Under the pieces are notes generated by a model. That model made no database searches, was not told the DNA's origin, and saw nothing but the letters and a program-made list of their open reading frames with translations. DNA of 64,000 nt, taken from assembly GCF_014200305.1 (NCBI RefSeq), contig NZ_JACHBL010000001.1, positions 1,984,001 through 2,048,000 of the forward strand, in the 5' to 3' direction. Position numbers and translations under genes: made by a program. This DNA is from Neomicrococcus lactis (GTDB lineage: Bacteria > Actinomycetota > Actinomycetes > Actinomycetales > Micrococcaceae). Position 1 is the first letter of the stretch. The number at the start of each line of letters is the position of its first letter. Positions 8,817 through 18,107 of the stretch are shown one piece after another.

Positions 8817-10460
8817 CTAGGCGATCTTGGCGATTTCCCGGCAAATGTGGCTGCGTGCGTGCACGATTGCCGCATCGAGGTCGGCTACCAAGTGGTTTTC
8901 GTGCCGCAGGGCCGAGATCACGCCGATGCGAGTGAACAGCTCAAGGTGTTGCTCGCGCAGGCCCTTGATGATCACGGTGATTCCGCGCGCTTCGAGTCGC
9001 TGCACAATTTCTACGAGGCTGTTGGCGCCGGTGGCGTCCACGGTGTCGAGGCGGGACAAGCGCAGGATCACCACGGAAACGTCCTTGGTCTTCACGATCT
9101 CGTCCAGAACGCGGTCAGCACTACCAAAGAAGAGCGGTCCGTCGATCACGATCAGCGCGATGCGTTCGTCGCCAGGCTCGGCGTCGCCGGGAAGATGATC
9201 TTCGCGGTGCACGCCGGCCGCCGAAGCATAGCTGCGGATAGCGAAGACGCCCGCGAGCAGCATGCCCACGACGACGGCAACGATGAGGTCAAAGGAGACC
9301 GTCACGATCGCCGTGACGACGAAGGCGAGGGCGTCCGCGCGAGTGGAACGCAGAATGGAACCTGCGATCGCGACGTTCACCATGCGAGCGGCCGTGACCA
9401 TGAGGACGCCAGAGAGGGCGGCCAGCGGGATGAATCCCACCGGCTGAGCAAACAGCGTGACAATCAGCAACAGGACTACCGCGTGGAACACTGCGGCAAC
9501 GCGGGTGCGTCCGCCGCTTCTTACGTTCACTGCGGTGCGGGCGATGGCGCCGGTTGCCGGCATGCCACCGAAGAGGCCCGCACCGATTGACGCGAGGCCT
9601 TGGCCCACGAGTTCGCGGTCAGGATCGTAAGGTCCAGTGTCCGCCATGGAAGCGGCAACGCGTGCGGACAAGAGTGACTCGATCGCCGCCAGCGCCGCGA
9701 CGGCAACCGCCGGAACCATCAAAGACTGGGTGAGTTCCCAATTCAGTGCGGGAACGGTCGGCGCGGGGAAGGTGCTGGGGAGGGCGCCGATATTCGCAAG
9801 AGGGTTAGGTATGAGGACTGCGAGAAGACTGACCACGATCACAGCAACGAGCGAACCCGGGATCGCCTTGTGCAAGCGCGGAAGGCCCACCATGCAAGCC
9901 ACCACAATCAGCACGGCGGCCACGGCCCACATGAGGTAGACCGGATCCGCATGAATGAGGCTCAAGAACGCGGACACGGCCACGTTCGTATGACCCGTGA
10001 GGTTTCCGCCGGGACCCGTCAGTGCGGGAATCTGCTGCAAGAAGATGATGACGCCAATGCCGAGCGTGAAGCCCTCGATCACCGGCCACGGGATGAAGGA
10101 GACGGCCTTACCGAGGCGCAGGAATCCGGCAGCCACCACAATGATGCCGGCCATGAGCGTCACGAGGATTACGGCGGGGACGCCATGCGAGGCAACGATC
10201 GGCGCGAGCACCACCACCATGGCCCCGGTGGGTCCGGAGACCTGAACATTGGAACCGCCGAAGACCGCTGCGATGATGCCCGCGACGATCGCGGTAATCA
10301 GGCCAGCTTCAGCGCCAGCGCCTGAGGAGATACCGAATCCCAAGGCGAGCGGTAGGGCAACGATGCCCACCGTGATGCCCGCGAGGAGATCGCCGCGCCA
10401 GGTGCGCTTGACCAGCGCATAGTCCGACTTTGAGGGGAAGAGAGAAGTTCTCGTATCCAT
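8817..10460 (-). CDS. SulP family anion transporter with STAS domain
   Basis: Membrane protein of 547 residues with roughly 10-14 helices and a cytoplasmic STAS domain in the last ~110 residues. The N-terminal line LLAGITVGIVALPLALGFGI and the QVSGPTGAMVVVL motif are typical of SulP. The STAS part contains VIDGPLFFGSADRVLDEI and the conserved DATGANSL loop. Members carry sulfate, bicarbonate or dicarboxylates; the substrate is not resolvable here. Its ATG directly abuts the stop of the ArsR-type gene (no intervening base), so the pair is translated as one operon with the ribosome binding site inside the upstream gene. Confidence 0.9.
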   Translation of the reverse strand: MDTRTSLFPSKSDYALVKRTWRGDLLAGITVGIVALPLALGFGISSGAGAEAGLITAIVAGIIAAVFGGSNVQVSGPTGAMVVVLAPIVASHGVPAVILVTLMAGIIVVAAGFLRLGKAVSFIPWPVIEGFTLGIGVIIFLQQIPALTGPGGNLTGHTNVAVSAFLSLIHADPVYLMWAVAAVLIVVACMVGLPRLHKAIPGSLVAVIVVSLLAVLIPNPLANIGALPSTFPAPTVPALNWELTQSLMVPAVAVAALAAIESLLSARVAASMADTGPYDPDRELVGQGLASIGAGLFGGMPATGAIARTAVNVRSGGRTRVAAVFHAVVLLLIVTLFAQPVGFIPLAALSGVLMVTAARMVNVAIAGSILRSTRADALAFVVTAIVTVSFDLIVAVVVGMLLAGVFAIRSYASAAGVHREDHLPGDAEPGDERIALIVIDGPLFFGSADRVLDEIVKTKDVSVVILRLSRLDTVDATGANSLVEIVQRLEARGITVIIKGLREQHLELFTRIGVISALRHENHLVADLDAAIVHARSHICREIAKIA

Positions 10461-10838
10461 TTAGCTGACCTGGCTTCCGTGCTGGCTGACGGCCGGCAGT
10501 TGAGCAACGTGTTCCCGTTGTTCGGACGAATCATCGAGGATCTGCTCGAGCAGTTCTCGTGCAAGCTGCAAAATATTCGCCACTTGCGGGTAGGCGAGGC
10601 GGTAGTAGACATGGTTGGCGCGGCGTTGCGACGTCACCAGTTGGTAGCGGCGAATGACCGCAAGATGCTGTGACAAGTGCGACGCCTCAAGCGCCGTGTC
10701 AGCCTGCAGTTCAGCGACGGTATGTTCCTCGCCGTCGGCCAGCAGTTCGAGGATTCTGATGCGAAGTGGATGGGACAAACCCTTGAATAGTCCGGCCTTC
10801 ACTTCGTAAAGCGGACGGGAGTGATCAGTTAGTGACAT
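10461..10838 (-). CDS. ArsR/SmtB-type transcriptional regulator
   Basis: Winged-helix repressor of 125 residues. FKGLSHPLRIRILELLADGE and VAELQADTALEASHLSQHLAVIRRYQLV form the helix-turn-helix, then RRANHVYYRLAYPQVANILQLAREL the wing. No cysteine occurs in the protein, so the classic Cys metal site of ArsR/SmtB is absent and the signal may be something other than a soft metal. It is the first gene of a two-gene operon with the SulP transporter. A perfect 16-bp palindrome overlaps its start codon, which suggests autorepression. Confidence 0.87.
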   Translation of the reverse strand: MSLTDHSRPLYEVKAGLFKGLSHPLRIRILELLADGEEHTVAELQADTALEASHLSQHLAVIRRYQLVTSQRRANHVYYRLAYPQVANILQLARELLEQILDDSSEQREHVAQLPAVSQHGSQVS

Positions 10839-10852
10839 GATGACTTCATCAT
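10837..10852. promoter_or_regulatory. Palindrome over arsR-type start codon (candidate operator)
   Basis: Perfect inverted repeat ATGATGA-CT-TCATCAT. It includes two bases of the minus-strand ATG of the ArsR-type gene and extends upstream of it. The position fits autoregulation of the regulator-SulP operon. Confidence 0.55.
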
Positions 10853-10914
10853 ATCGCTTTATGGACGGATTCCGTACCTAAATTACGACGGCGGAGCCCT
10901 GCTTCTGCACACAC

Positions 10915-10972
10915 TGTGGATAACCGAACATCTCATCTATAACTGTGGGTGAAGGAAAAATACTTATCCACA
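10915..10972. promoter_or_regulatory. Two perfect DnaA boxes in opposite orientation
   Basis: TGTGGATAA at 10915-10923 is the complement of TTATCCACA, which occurs directly at 10964-10972. Both match the DnaA 9-mer exactly. They lie between the divergent ArsR-type and DUF222/HNH genes. Functional DnaA binding is inferred. Confidence 0.5.
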
Positions 10973-11057
10973 AATTAGCGTATTTCATGGTGCTTCGTTT
11001 GTATCTTCGATAGGATGGAGTTATCGATTCGATCCGGAGCCTACGGGGGCTGATCGC

Positions 11058-12572
11058 ATGACCACCACGCCACTACTCCAACGAATGCTCACCCACTCAG
11101 ACTCATTGCGGACTGAGTTCGACTCCCTCAGTGACACCCAGCTGACCCGACTCAGCGATGACCAGTGGGCTGATTATGCCGACGCTGTCGAGGCCATATC
11201 CCGGTTTCTCACGCGATTTCAGGTTCATGCCGCTGCGGCGTTTGTTCGTGCGGTGCAGGACGCTGAAGCTGCTGGTGTGGGTACGCGATTGCGCACGAAA
11301 ACCCCCGAAGAGCGTTTGGCTGAGCGGCTTGGCGTGACGAAGTCCGAGATCCGACGACGCGTGGCCCTGGCCGATGCGCTCCTATCCGGCACGGACGAAT
11401 ATGGTCAGGAAGTTGCTCCGAAGTATCCGGCCGTAGCCGAGCTATTCAACAGTGGTGGCACCAGCCTGTCCGTGGCGTCAACCATGATTCGTGAGCTTGA
11501 TAAGGCTACAGTCCTCGCTAATGCCACACCTGACTCAGATACAGCTCAGGTGCGGCGGGACATGGAAGCAGCCCTCGTCCAGGCCCAGCATCAAGGCGGA
11601 GCAGCTCTGGTGACGACCGTGGGTAAGAACTGGTTGAACCGCCTCAACACCAAGAACGTGCAGCCAACCTCGGAACTGGCTAAACAGTTTCAAGGACTCC
11701 ACCTGATTGGCCGGAAGTACGGGTTGAACCATGGCGAGTTTTATCTTGATGATGAGCAGTGGGCGACCCTCGTCGCGGGCTCCTCGTTCGAAGCGAATCC
11801 ACGCATCAAGACCACCAATGGCGGCAACGGTGGATCGGGCACGGCATCCGAAACGCTCTTCGACGACGCCGTTTCGAGCCCATCAAACGAAGATGCCGTC
11901 GCGAAGGAACTGAAAGACACCCGCACGCGTCCACAGAAGCTTGCCGATGGGCTCATGCGAACCATTCAAGCCGGGCTGTCCACGAACAAGCTGCCACAGA
12001 ATGGTGGCTTACGTCCGCAGGTCATGGTGACGATCGACTCGGAGACGCTGCAGGGTCGGATTGCTTCGCACAAGACGTTCCAATCACACTCGGCGCAGGT
12101 CGGACCGATCGATCCAGGCTTGATTCGACGGATCGCTTGCAACGCGGATCTTTTGCCAATAGTTCTGAATGGTGAAGGACGAGTCCTCGACGTCGGCGCA
12201 CCGCAAAGACTCTTCACGACGGAGCAGCGGAAGATTCTCTACGCGAGGGATCTTGGGTGTTCGGCACCTGGCTGCACTGTTCCGGCGGATGGTTGCGAAG
12301 CCCACCATGTCCAGGAATGGAGTAAAGGCGGACCAACCACCATCGAAAACGGTGTCCTCGTCTGCCACTTCCACCACAAGTTAGTGCATGACACCCCATG
12401 GAAGATCGACATGAGTAGAGGTGTGCCCTATTGGGTTCCGCCGAAAGCCGTCGACCCCGATCAGAAACCACGACGCAACTACCACTTCCACCCCGAACTG
12501 GTCGGAGCTGACGCCGGCCAAAGCGCAGATACAGGCACGGCTGACGATGAGCCCCGCCACGAATTGAACTAG
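11058..12572 (+). CDS. DUF222 protein with C-terminal HNH nuclease domain
   Basis: 504 residues of the actinobacterial 13E12-repeat type. The N-terminal two thirds is DUF222 (helical; RLAERLGVTKSEIRRRVALA near 88-108). The HNH domain is at about 395-450: CSAPGCTVPADGCEAHHVQEW, then NGVLVCHFHHKLVH. It keeps the paired Cys residues of a zinc-bound HNH fold and the HH of the active site, so it may be an active nuclease. Such genes are multicopy in actinobacteria and their role is unknown; many sit near mobile DNA, though none is seen here. It has its own promoter region with two DnaA boxes. Confidence 0.85.
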   Translation: MTTTPLLQRMLTHSDSLRTEFDSLSDTQLTRLSDDQWADYADAVEAISRFLTRFQVHAAAAFVRAVQDAEAAGVGTRLRTKTPEERLAERLGVTKSEIRRRVALADALLSGTDEYGQEVAPKYPAVAELFNSGGTSLSVASTMIRELDKATVLANATPDSDTAQVRRDMEAALVQAQHQGGAALVTTVGKNWLNRLNTKNVQPTSELAKQFQGLHLIGRKYGLNHGEFYLDDEQWATLVAGSSFEANPRIKTTNGGNGGSGTASETLFDDAVSSPSNEDAVAKELKDTRTRPQKLADGLMRTIQAGLSTNKLPQNGGLRPQVMVTIDSETLQGRIASHKTFQSHSAQVGPIDPGLIRRIACNADLLPIVLNGEGRVLDVGAPQRLFTTEQRKILYARDLGCSAPGCTVPADGCEAHHVQEWSKGGPTTIENGVLVCHFHHKLVHDTPWKIDMSRGVPYWVPPKAVDPDQKPRRNYHFHPELVGADAGQSADTGTADDEPRHELN

Positions 12573-12890
12573 CCGCATCACCAAGAGATTTGTCCGGAAA
12601 ACCACAGCAACCGAGGAGTCGTATCCCGCGCACAAGCAACGCTTCCGTGCGCACGAAGAGGGCCGCCGAATGGGGTCCATCCTGCCCGCGACAACAACCC
12701 GCACACCGCAACCAGTGTGAGTGCGAAGTTCATGTTGCCTTGAAAACCAAATAGAAGGGCCCAACGCTAAGCAACAGCGTTGGGCCAGAAATCAGACGCC
12801 ACTAGAGTTCGAATCAGACAATGCTCAGTGGCACTCAACCGCAGCTCGGGCAGAGAGCTGAGTTGCGGCGTCGTAATTCCGTCTGAGGGG
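12573..12890. other. Intergenic region with several hairpins
   Basis: No coding gene is supported. The right half holds a perfect 11-bp hairpin (see the terminator entry at 12758) and a second possible stem, GCCACT at about 12800 with AGTGGC at about 12830. A GC-rich segment then includes a copy of the dispersed motif (GCGGCGTCGTA, 12865-12875). The region lies at the convergent ends of the HNH gene and the thiamine-binding gene. Confidence 0.5.
12758..12786. terminator. Bidirectional terminator hairpin
   Basis: Perfect 11-bp stem GGCCCAACGCT / AGCGTTGGGCC with a 7-base loop. On the minus strand it is followed by TTCTATTTGGTTTT, a U-rich tract, so it most likely ends the thiamine-binding gene transcript. 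Confidence 0.65.
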
Positions 12891-13202
12891 TTAGGAATTC
12901 TCGCTATCTGCGAGCGCGCGCTCGAGTCGCTCAATCTTGCCGTCGAGTTCCCCGGTGTGGCCGGGGCGGATGTCCGCTTTGAGTACCAGGGAAACGCGGC
13001 CGGAGAACTGGCCTACCGCCTCCGTGGCTCGTTTGACGACGTCCATAACCTCGTCCCATTCGCCTTCGATTTCGGTAAACATGCTCGAGGTGCGGTTGGG
13101 GAGGCCGGATTCGCGAACAACGCGAACCGCAGCGGCGACGGCATCGTGCACGGAACCGGCGGCATCTGAGGTGCTAGGGGCAACAGAAAAGGCAACAATC
13201 AT
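12891..13202 (-). CDS. Thiamine-binding protein, MTH1187/YkoF family
   Basis: Small cytoplasmic protein, 103 residues, of the former DUF77 family. It opens MIVAFSVAPSTSDAAGSVHDAVAAAV and has GLPNRTSSMFTEIEGEWDEV followed by the RVSLVLKADIRPGH strand near the end, all standard for the family. Homologues bind thiamine or hydroxymethylpyrimidine; the biological role is unclear. It is divergent from the amino-acid permease, but no TPP riboswitch is visible. Confidence 0.85.
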   Translation of the reverse strand: MIVAFSVAPSTSDAAGSVHDAVAAAVRVVRESGLPNRTSSMFTEIEGEWDEVMDVVKRATEAVGQFSGRVSLVLKADIRPGHTGELDGKIERLERALADSENS

Positions 13203-13351
13203 GCCTTCAGCATGGCACTTTCTTGGCGAAAAGTGGCGTACGCGACAACTTAGTGGAAAAATCGCTACGGCTCATGGGACAACCCCAAGAGCACCTATGA
13301 TTCGCTTATCATCAGTGCTTGCCAAAGACGGCCGGCACGGAAATCGGGCCC

Positions 13352-14776
13352 ATGACTACCCCAACATCCGAAGACCACCTTCAACGGCGCCTCAAGCTTC
13401 GCCATATTCGATTCATTGCCCTCGGAACCGCTATCGGTACGGGCCTTTTTTATGGTTCATCGGAAACCATTCAGGCAGCCGGCCCCGCGGTTCTAATCTC
13501 CTACATCATCGCTGGCCTCGCCGTGTGGGCCGTGATGCGCGCGCTCGGCGAAATGGCCGTGCGGCACCCGGTTGCTGGTTCCTTCGCGAACTACGCAGAC
13601 CGCTTTATTGGCCCTTACTGGGGCTTCATCACTGGCTGGACCTTCGCGTTCGAAATGATGATTGTGGCCATCGCGGATATGACCGCGGTCAGCAAATACA
13701 TGGGTTTCTGGTACCCAGATACGCCCGGATGGGTGTGGATGGTGGCTGCGATGCTCATCATTGGCGCACTGAACCTTCTGCGCGTGAGCGTTTTTGGTGA
13801 GCTTGAATTCTGGTTCACTTCCATCAAGATCACGGCAATTGTGGCCCTAATTATTGGTGGCTTGTACTTGATTATCTTTGGAATCAGCGTTGGCGGACAC
13901 CAAACCGGTGTGATGAACCTTGTTGATCACGGTGGCTTTGCACCGCTTGGCGCTTGGGGCATCATCATGAGCCTCGGCATTGTGGTCTTCTCCTTCGGCG
14001 GCACGGAATCACTCGGTATGACCGCTGGTGAAGCCGAGAACCCAGAGAAGGCAATTCCGAAAGCCGTAAACACCGTTCCTTTCCGAATCTTGGTGTTCTA
14101 CGTTCTGTCCATCGGTGTCATGCTCTGCTTGATCCCGTGGAACCAGATCGGTGCAGAAGGTTCGCCGTTTGTGCAGGTATTCGGTCAGCTGGGCCTTCCA
14201 GCCGCTGAGCACGTCATGAATGCTGTGGTACTCACCGCCGCGCTTTCCGCGATGAACGCAATCTTCTATGCCGGAACTCGCACGATGTACGGCTTGGCAG
14301 AACAGGGACAGGCGCCACGGTCGTTCTTGCACACCAACCGCGATGGCATTCCGCTGTTCCCCGTTTTCATCATCGGGGCTGTCATGATCCTTGGCCTGTT
14401 TGCCTACCTGTTGATTCCGGACGCCTTGTTCTTGGTAGTGGCATCCATCGCAACCTTCGCGACCGTCACCACCTGGGTCATGATTCTCGTGGCACACCAC
14501 CGCATGCGTCTGGAAATGAAGGCAAATGGCGACGAGCCAAGCGCCTTCCACTTCCCGATGTGGCCAACCTTGACCTACATCACCCTCGCGTTCATGGCTT
14601 TGGTCATGGTGATTCTTGCATTCACCCCAAGCGGCCGCACCGCTTTGATCGTGGGCGTCCTCTGGCTCGTGCTGTTGACCATCGCATACAACGTGTGGAT
14701 TCCTAAATCTGGACATCAGCGAGTCGAATTGGAATCGCTGGAGTGGGAAGATAAAGGAGGAACGCGCAACCGCTAA
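13352..14776 (+). CDS. Amino-acid permease, AAT/APC family
   Basis: Twelve-helix amino-acid:H+ symporter of 474 residues. It starts QRRLKLRHIRFIALGTAIGT, then GLFYGSSETIQAAGPAVLIS, the substrate-binding motif of helix 1 in the AAT group (CycA, ProY, LysP, AroP). FGGTESLGMTAGEAENPEKA is the conserved helix 6/loop. Substrate is not certain. ATG 13352 gives the family N-terminus; the frame opens at TTG 13319. No operon partner. Confidence 0.87.
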   Translation: MTTPTSEDHLQRRLKLRHIRFIALGTAIGTGLFYGSSETIQAAGPAVLISYIIAGLAVWAVMRALGEMAVRHPVAGSFANYADRFIGPYWGFITGWTFAFEMMIVAIADMTAVSKYMGFWYPDTPGWVWMVAAMLIIGALNLLRVSVFGELEFWFTSIKITAIVALIIGGLYLIIFGISVGGHQTGVMNLVDHGGFAPLGAWGIIMSLGIVVFSFGGTESLGMTAGEAENPEKAIPKAVNTVPFRILVFYVLSIGVMLCLIPWNQIGAEGSPFVQVFGQLGLPAAEHVMNAVVLTAALSAMNAIFYAGTRTMYGLAEQGQAPRSFLHTNRDGIPLFPVFIIGAVMILGLFAYLLIPDALFLVVASIATFATVTTWVMILVAHHRMRLEMKANGDEPSAFHFPMWPTLTYITLAFMALVMVILAFTPSGRTALIVGVLWLVLLTIAYNVWIPKSGHQRVELESLEWEDKGGTRNR

Positions 14777-14891
14777 GAAGCGCTTCCCGAATATCGTCTA
14801 ACTCAGACTGCGCAGGAGTTGATCCGTTCTGAATTGATTCCTGCACCGTCTTGAGCCAATTCAGGACTCAATCCATTCAGTAAGGATTCGC

Positions 14892-16964
14892 ATGGCTCGC
14901 GGGATTTATATCAGTGCAACAACTTCCTCTTCCGGCAAGTCTCTAATTTCCCTAGGGTTGGCGGATCTCTTGCACCGTCATGCGGATCGCATCGGCTTCT
15001 TCCGTCCTATTACTGAAGCCGCGGACGTCGCGGACGATCCGATCGTTCGGATGGTGGCTTCCGCTTTTGAACTTCCTGCAAGCCGCGCCCGCGCAGGCCT
15101 AACTCGTACCGCAAGCCGCGAGCTCATCGTGTCCGGTCAAACGGAAGAGATCTACTCGCGCTCCGTGGAAGTCTTCGAATCCATCGCTGCCGAGTGCGAC
15201 ATCGTGATTGTCGAAGGCACGGACCTCACCGGCCACGATTTCGCCGTGGAGTTCGACCTCAACGCGCGTCTCGCCAACCACCTCGGTTGCCACGTCGTGG
15301 GCGTCGTGAACGCACACGGTCTCACCGTCGACGAAGCAGTGGACGCTATTGACGTAGCGCGCTCGTCCTTCTACGACGAGAAGGTCTCGCTGCTGTCCAT
15401 GATCGTGAACCGCGCGAACGCCGCTGAGGCTACTGAGCTTCAGAGCAAAGCGCGTCCCGGTCTTCACAACCGCAAGGTCTACGTGATCCCGGAAATCGAA
15501 GAGATCGTGAACCCCACGGTCGGCGAAATCACCTCCGCACTGGGCGCGCAGCTCATCGCCGGAACCCCGATGCTGGACCGCGAGGTCAAGCACGTCCTGG
15601 TAGCCGCCATGAACGTGGGCTACTTCTTGGAACGCTTGGTGGATGAGTCCTTCATCATCACCCCGGCGGACCGTTCAGATATTTTGACGACGGCGATCGC
15701 GACTTCTCGCACGCCAACCTTCCCCACGACCTCAGGTGTTCTGCTCACCGGTCCGCGTCCGGTTGAAGATACTGTCTTGCCGTTGCTCGCCGAGGCCCCG
15801 TTCCCCGTCTTCACTTCCCCCGACGACACCTACACGAGCGCCCACAAGGTGTGGGAAGTGCGCGGCGAGCTCTCGAGCGGCCAGCCACGCAAGATCGCCG
15901 CGGCGTTGGGCCAGTGGTACAAATCCATCGACGAAGCAGAGCTGCTGGAGCGCATGCATTTGCCGGCGCCTACCACCATGACTCCCCTGCGTTTCCTGCA
16001 TGGCCTGATTGAGCGAGCACGCACGGCGCAGCGCCGCATTGTTCTCCCGGAAGGCGAGGACGTCCGCATCCTCGAAGCCGCGGAAATCATTCACCGCCGC
16101 GGCATTTGCGAGCTCGTCATTTTGGGCGATCTCAAGGAGGTTCGCGAACTCTCCAACCAGCACGGTTTTGATCTGTCCGGCATCGAGATCATCGATCCGG
16201 CCAAGAGCGAATACCTAGAGGACTTCGCGCAGGAATACACCAAACTGCGTGCTCACAAGGGCATCACCATTGAGCAGGCCCGCGAGCGCATGGTGGAGCG
16301 TTCCTACTTCGGCACCATGATGGTTCACAAGGGCCTCGTGGACGGCATGGTTTCCGGCGCCGCTCACACCACCGCCAACACCATTCGCCCGTCGCTCGAG
16401 TTCATCAAGACCCGACCCGGCGTGAAAATCGTGTCCTCGGTGTTCCTCATGCTCCTCGCGGATCGCGTGCTGGTCTACGGCGACTGCGCCGTGAACCCGG
16501 AGCCGAACGCCGAGCAGCTTGCCGACATCGCCGTAGCCTCCGCGCAGACCGCGCAGCAGTTCGGCGTGGAGCCTCGCGTCGCGATGCTCTCCTACTCCAC
16601 GGGTACCTCCGGTTCCGGCGGTGCCGTGGATGACGTCCGCCAGGCCACGGAGCTAGTTCGCGAGTTGGTTCCTGACTTGGCCGTGGATGGTCCTATCCAG
16701 TACGACGCCGCTGTGGATGCGTCCATCGGCGCCTCGAAGTTGCCCGGTTCTTCCGTTGCGGGACAAGCCACCGTGTTTATCTTCCCGGACCTCAATACCG
16801 GTAACAACACGTATAAAGCAGTGCAGCAATCCGCTGGCGCTGTGGCCGTGGGTCCGATCTTGCAGGGCCTCAACAAGGCCGTCAACGACCTCTCGCGCGG
16901 TTGCACCGTCGAAGACATCGTCAACACCGTAGCCATCACGGCGATCCAAGCTCAGGAGTCCTAA
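14892..16964 (+). CDS. pta: Phosphate acetyltransferase
   Basis: Long (690 residues) Pta that interconverts acetyl-CoA + Pi and acetyl phosphate + CoA. The N-terminal part is a BioD-like P-loop domain (SATTSSSGKS at 8-17), the middle a DRTGG domain, and the C-terminal ~325 residues the catalytic domain (RRIVLPEGEDVRILEAAEII; MVSGAAHTTANTIRP; VSSVFLML; SVAGQATVFIFPDLNTGN). Length matches the long actinobacterial/enterobacterial form. AAGGA lies 5 bases before ATG. The stop TAA overlaps the ATG of ackA by one base, so the pair is translationally coupled. Confidence 0.96.
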   Translation: MARGIYISATTSSSGKSLISLGLADLLHRHADRIGFFRPITEAADVADDPIVRMVASAFELPASRARAGLTRTASRELIVSGQTEEIYSRSVEVFESIAAECDIVIVEGTDLTGHDFAVEFDLNARLANHLGCHVVGVVNAHGLTVDEAVDAIDVARSSFYDEKVSLLSMIVNRANAAEATELQSKARPGLHNRKVYVIPEIEEIVNPTVGEITSALGAQLIAGTPMLDREVKHVLVAAMNVGYFLERLVDESFIITPADRSDILTTAIATSRTPTFPTTSGVLLTGPRPVEDTVLPLLAEAPFPVFTSPDDTYTSAHKVWEVRGELSSGQPRKIAAALGQWYKSIDEAELLERMHLPAPTTMTPLRFLHGLIERARTAQRRIVLPEGEDVRILEAAEIIHRRGICELVILGDLKEVRELSNQHGFDLSGIEIIDPAKSEYLEDFAQEYTKLRAHKGITIEQARERMVERSYFGTMMVHKGLVDGMVSGAAHTTANTIRPSLEFIKTRPGVKIVSSVFLMLLADRVLVYGDCAVNPEPNAEQLADIAVASAQTAQQFGVEPRVAMLSYSTGTSGSGGAVDDVRQATELVRELVPDLAVDGPIQYDAAVDASIGASKLPGSSVAGQATVFIFPDLNTGNNTYKAVQQSAGAVAVGPILQGLNKAVNDLSRGCTVEDIVNTVAITAIQAQES

Positions 16965-18088
16965 TGCTCATTCTGGTCATCAACTCAGGCTCATCGTCGC
17001 TGAAGTACCAGGTGCGGGACACAGAGACTGAAGAAGTGCTGACGTCCGACCTCATTGAGCGCATCGGCATTTCCGAGATCAAGGATCACGGACAAGCGCT
17101 AGACATCGTTGCGGCAAGCATCGAGGAAGTCTTGGGCGATCGCGAGATCGAAGGCGTGGGTCACCGCGTAGTGCATGGCGGCGAGCGCTTCTCCGAGCCG
17201 GTGCTCATCAACAACGAGATCACTCGTGCCATCGAACGTCTTGCGCCGCTGGCACCACTGCACAACCCGGCAGCCGTCTTGGGCATCCGCGCGATCACCG
17301 CGAAGTGGCCCAACCTGCCGCAGGTCGCAGTATTCGACACCGCTTTCCACCGCACGCTTCCCGAGCACGTCTGGCGTTACGCAGTTCCCGACGAGCTGTA
17401 CTCGAAGTTCGGCGTCCGACGCTACGGCTTCCACGGCACTAGCCACGACCTCGTGACCGGTCTGGCCGCGGACTACCTGGACGTGGAACGAGAGAACTTC
17501 AACGCCGTCATCTGCCATCTCGGCAACGGCGCCTCCGTGACTGCCATCAAGGGCGGCGTTTCCGTTGATACGTCCATGGGCTACACACCGCTCGAAGGCT
17601 TGGTCATGGGCACTCGTTCGGGCGACCTCGACGCGTCGATCGTCACGCAGCTCATCATGCGCGAAGAGTTCACGGCCGAGGAAATGGACACTCTCCTCAA
17701 TAAGAAGTCGGGACTGTTGGCGCTGGCTGGGGACTCAGACATGCGCGCCGTGACTGATCGCGTAGGGCAGGGCGACGAGCAAGCCGAGCTCGCCCTGACG
17801 GCAGCCGCCTACCGACTCTCCAAGTACATCGCTGGATACCACGTGGCCGTCGGCGGCGCTCAGGCCATCGTCTTCACTGCAGGCATTGGTGAAAACTCGA
17901 TCGTCTTCCGCGAGCGCGTGTGCAAGCCGCTTGAGGTACTCGGCGCGAAGCTCGATCCCGAACTGAACGCCATCCGCTCCCCCGAGGTTCGCCGCATCTC
18001 CACTGAGGACTCCGCCATCACCATCCTGGTGGCGCCGACCAACGAAGAGGCCGCCATCGCCGGAGCTACAGCGGAGCTCATCGCGTAG
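16964..18088 (+). CDS. ackA: Acetate kinase
   Basis: 374 residues, usual length about 400. It makes acetate and ATP from acetyl phosphate and ADP, completing the Pta-AckA overflow and acetate-use pathway. Motifs: NSGSSSLKYQ (6-15, N-terminal nucleotide-binding loop), GFHGTSHDLVTG, CHLGNGASVTAI, DTSMGYTPLEGLVMGTRSGD and FTAGIGENS. The stop lies inside a 9-bp tandem repeat (18081-18107) whose next copies carry in-frame stops as well. Confidence 0.96.
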   Translation: MLILVINSGSSSLKYQVRDTETEEVLTSDLIERIGISEIKDHGQALDIVAASIEEVLGDREIEGVGHRVVHGGERFSEPVLINNEITRAIERLAPLAPLHNPAAVLGIRAITAKWPNLPQVAVFDTAFHRTLPEHVWRYAVPDELYSKFGVRRYGFHGTSHDLVTGLAADYLDVERENFNAVICHLGNGASVTAIKGGVSVDTSMGYTPLEGLVMGTRSGDLDASIVTQLIMREEFTAEEMDTLLNKKSGLLALAGDSDMRAVTDRVGQGDEQAELALTAAAYRLSKYIAGYHVAVGGAQAIVFTAGIGENSIVFRERVCKPLEVLGAKLDPELNAIRSPEVRRISTEDSAITILVAPTNEEAAIAGATAELIA

Positions 18089-18107
18089 ATCGCGTAAGTC
18101 GCGTAAG
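18081..18107 (+). repeat. 9-bp tandem repeat across ackA stop codon
   Basis: Three units TCGCGTAGA, TCGCGTAAG, TCGCGTAAG, then a fourth partial TCGCAGGAC. Because the unit is 9 bp, the reading frame is kept and each copy provides another stop. Confidence 0.7.

Noticed and set aside
12800-12815. GTTCGAATC, resembling a tRNA T loop
   Set aside because: The flanking bases do not form a T stem, and no anticodon or acceptor arm can be folded on either strand.
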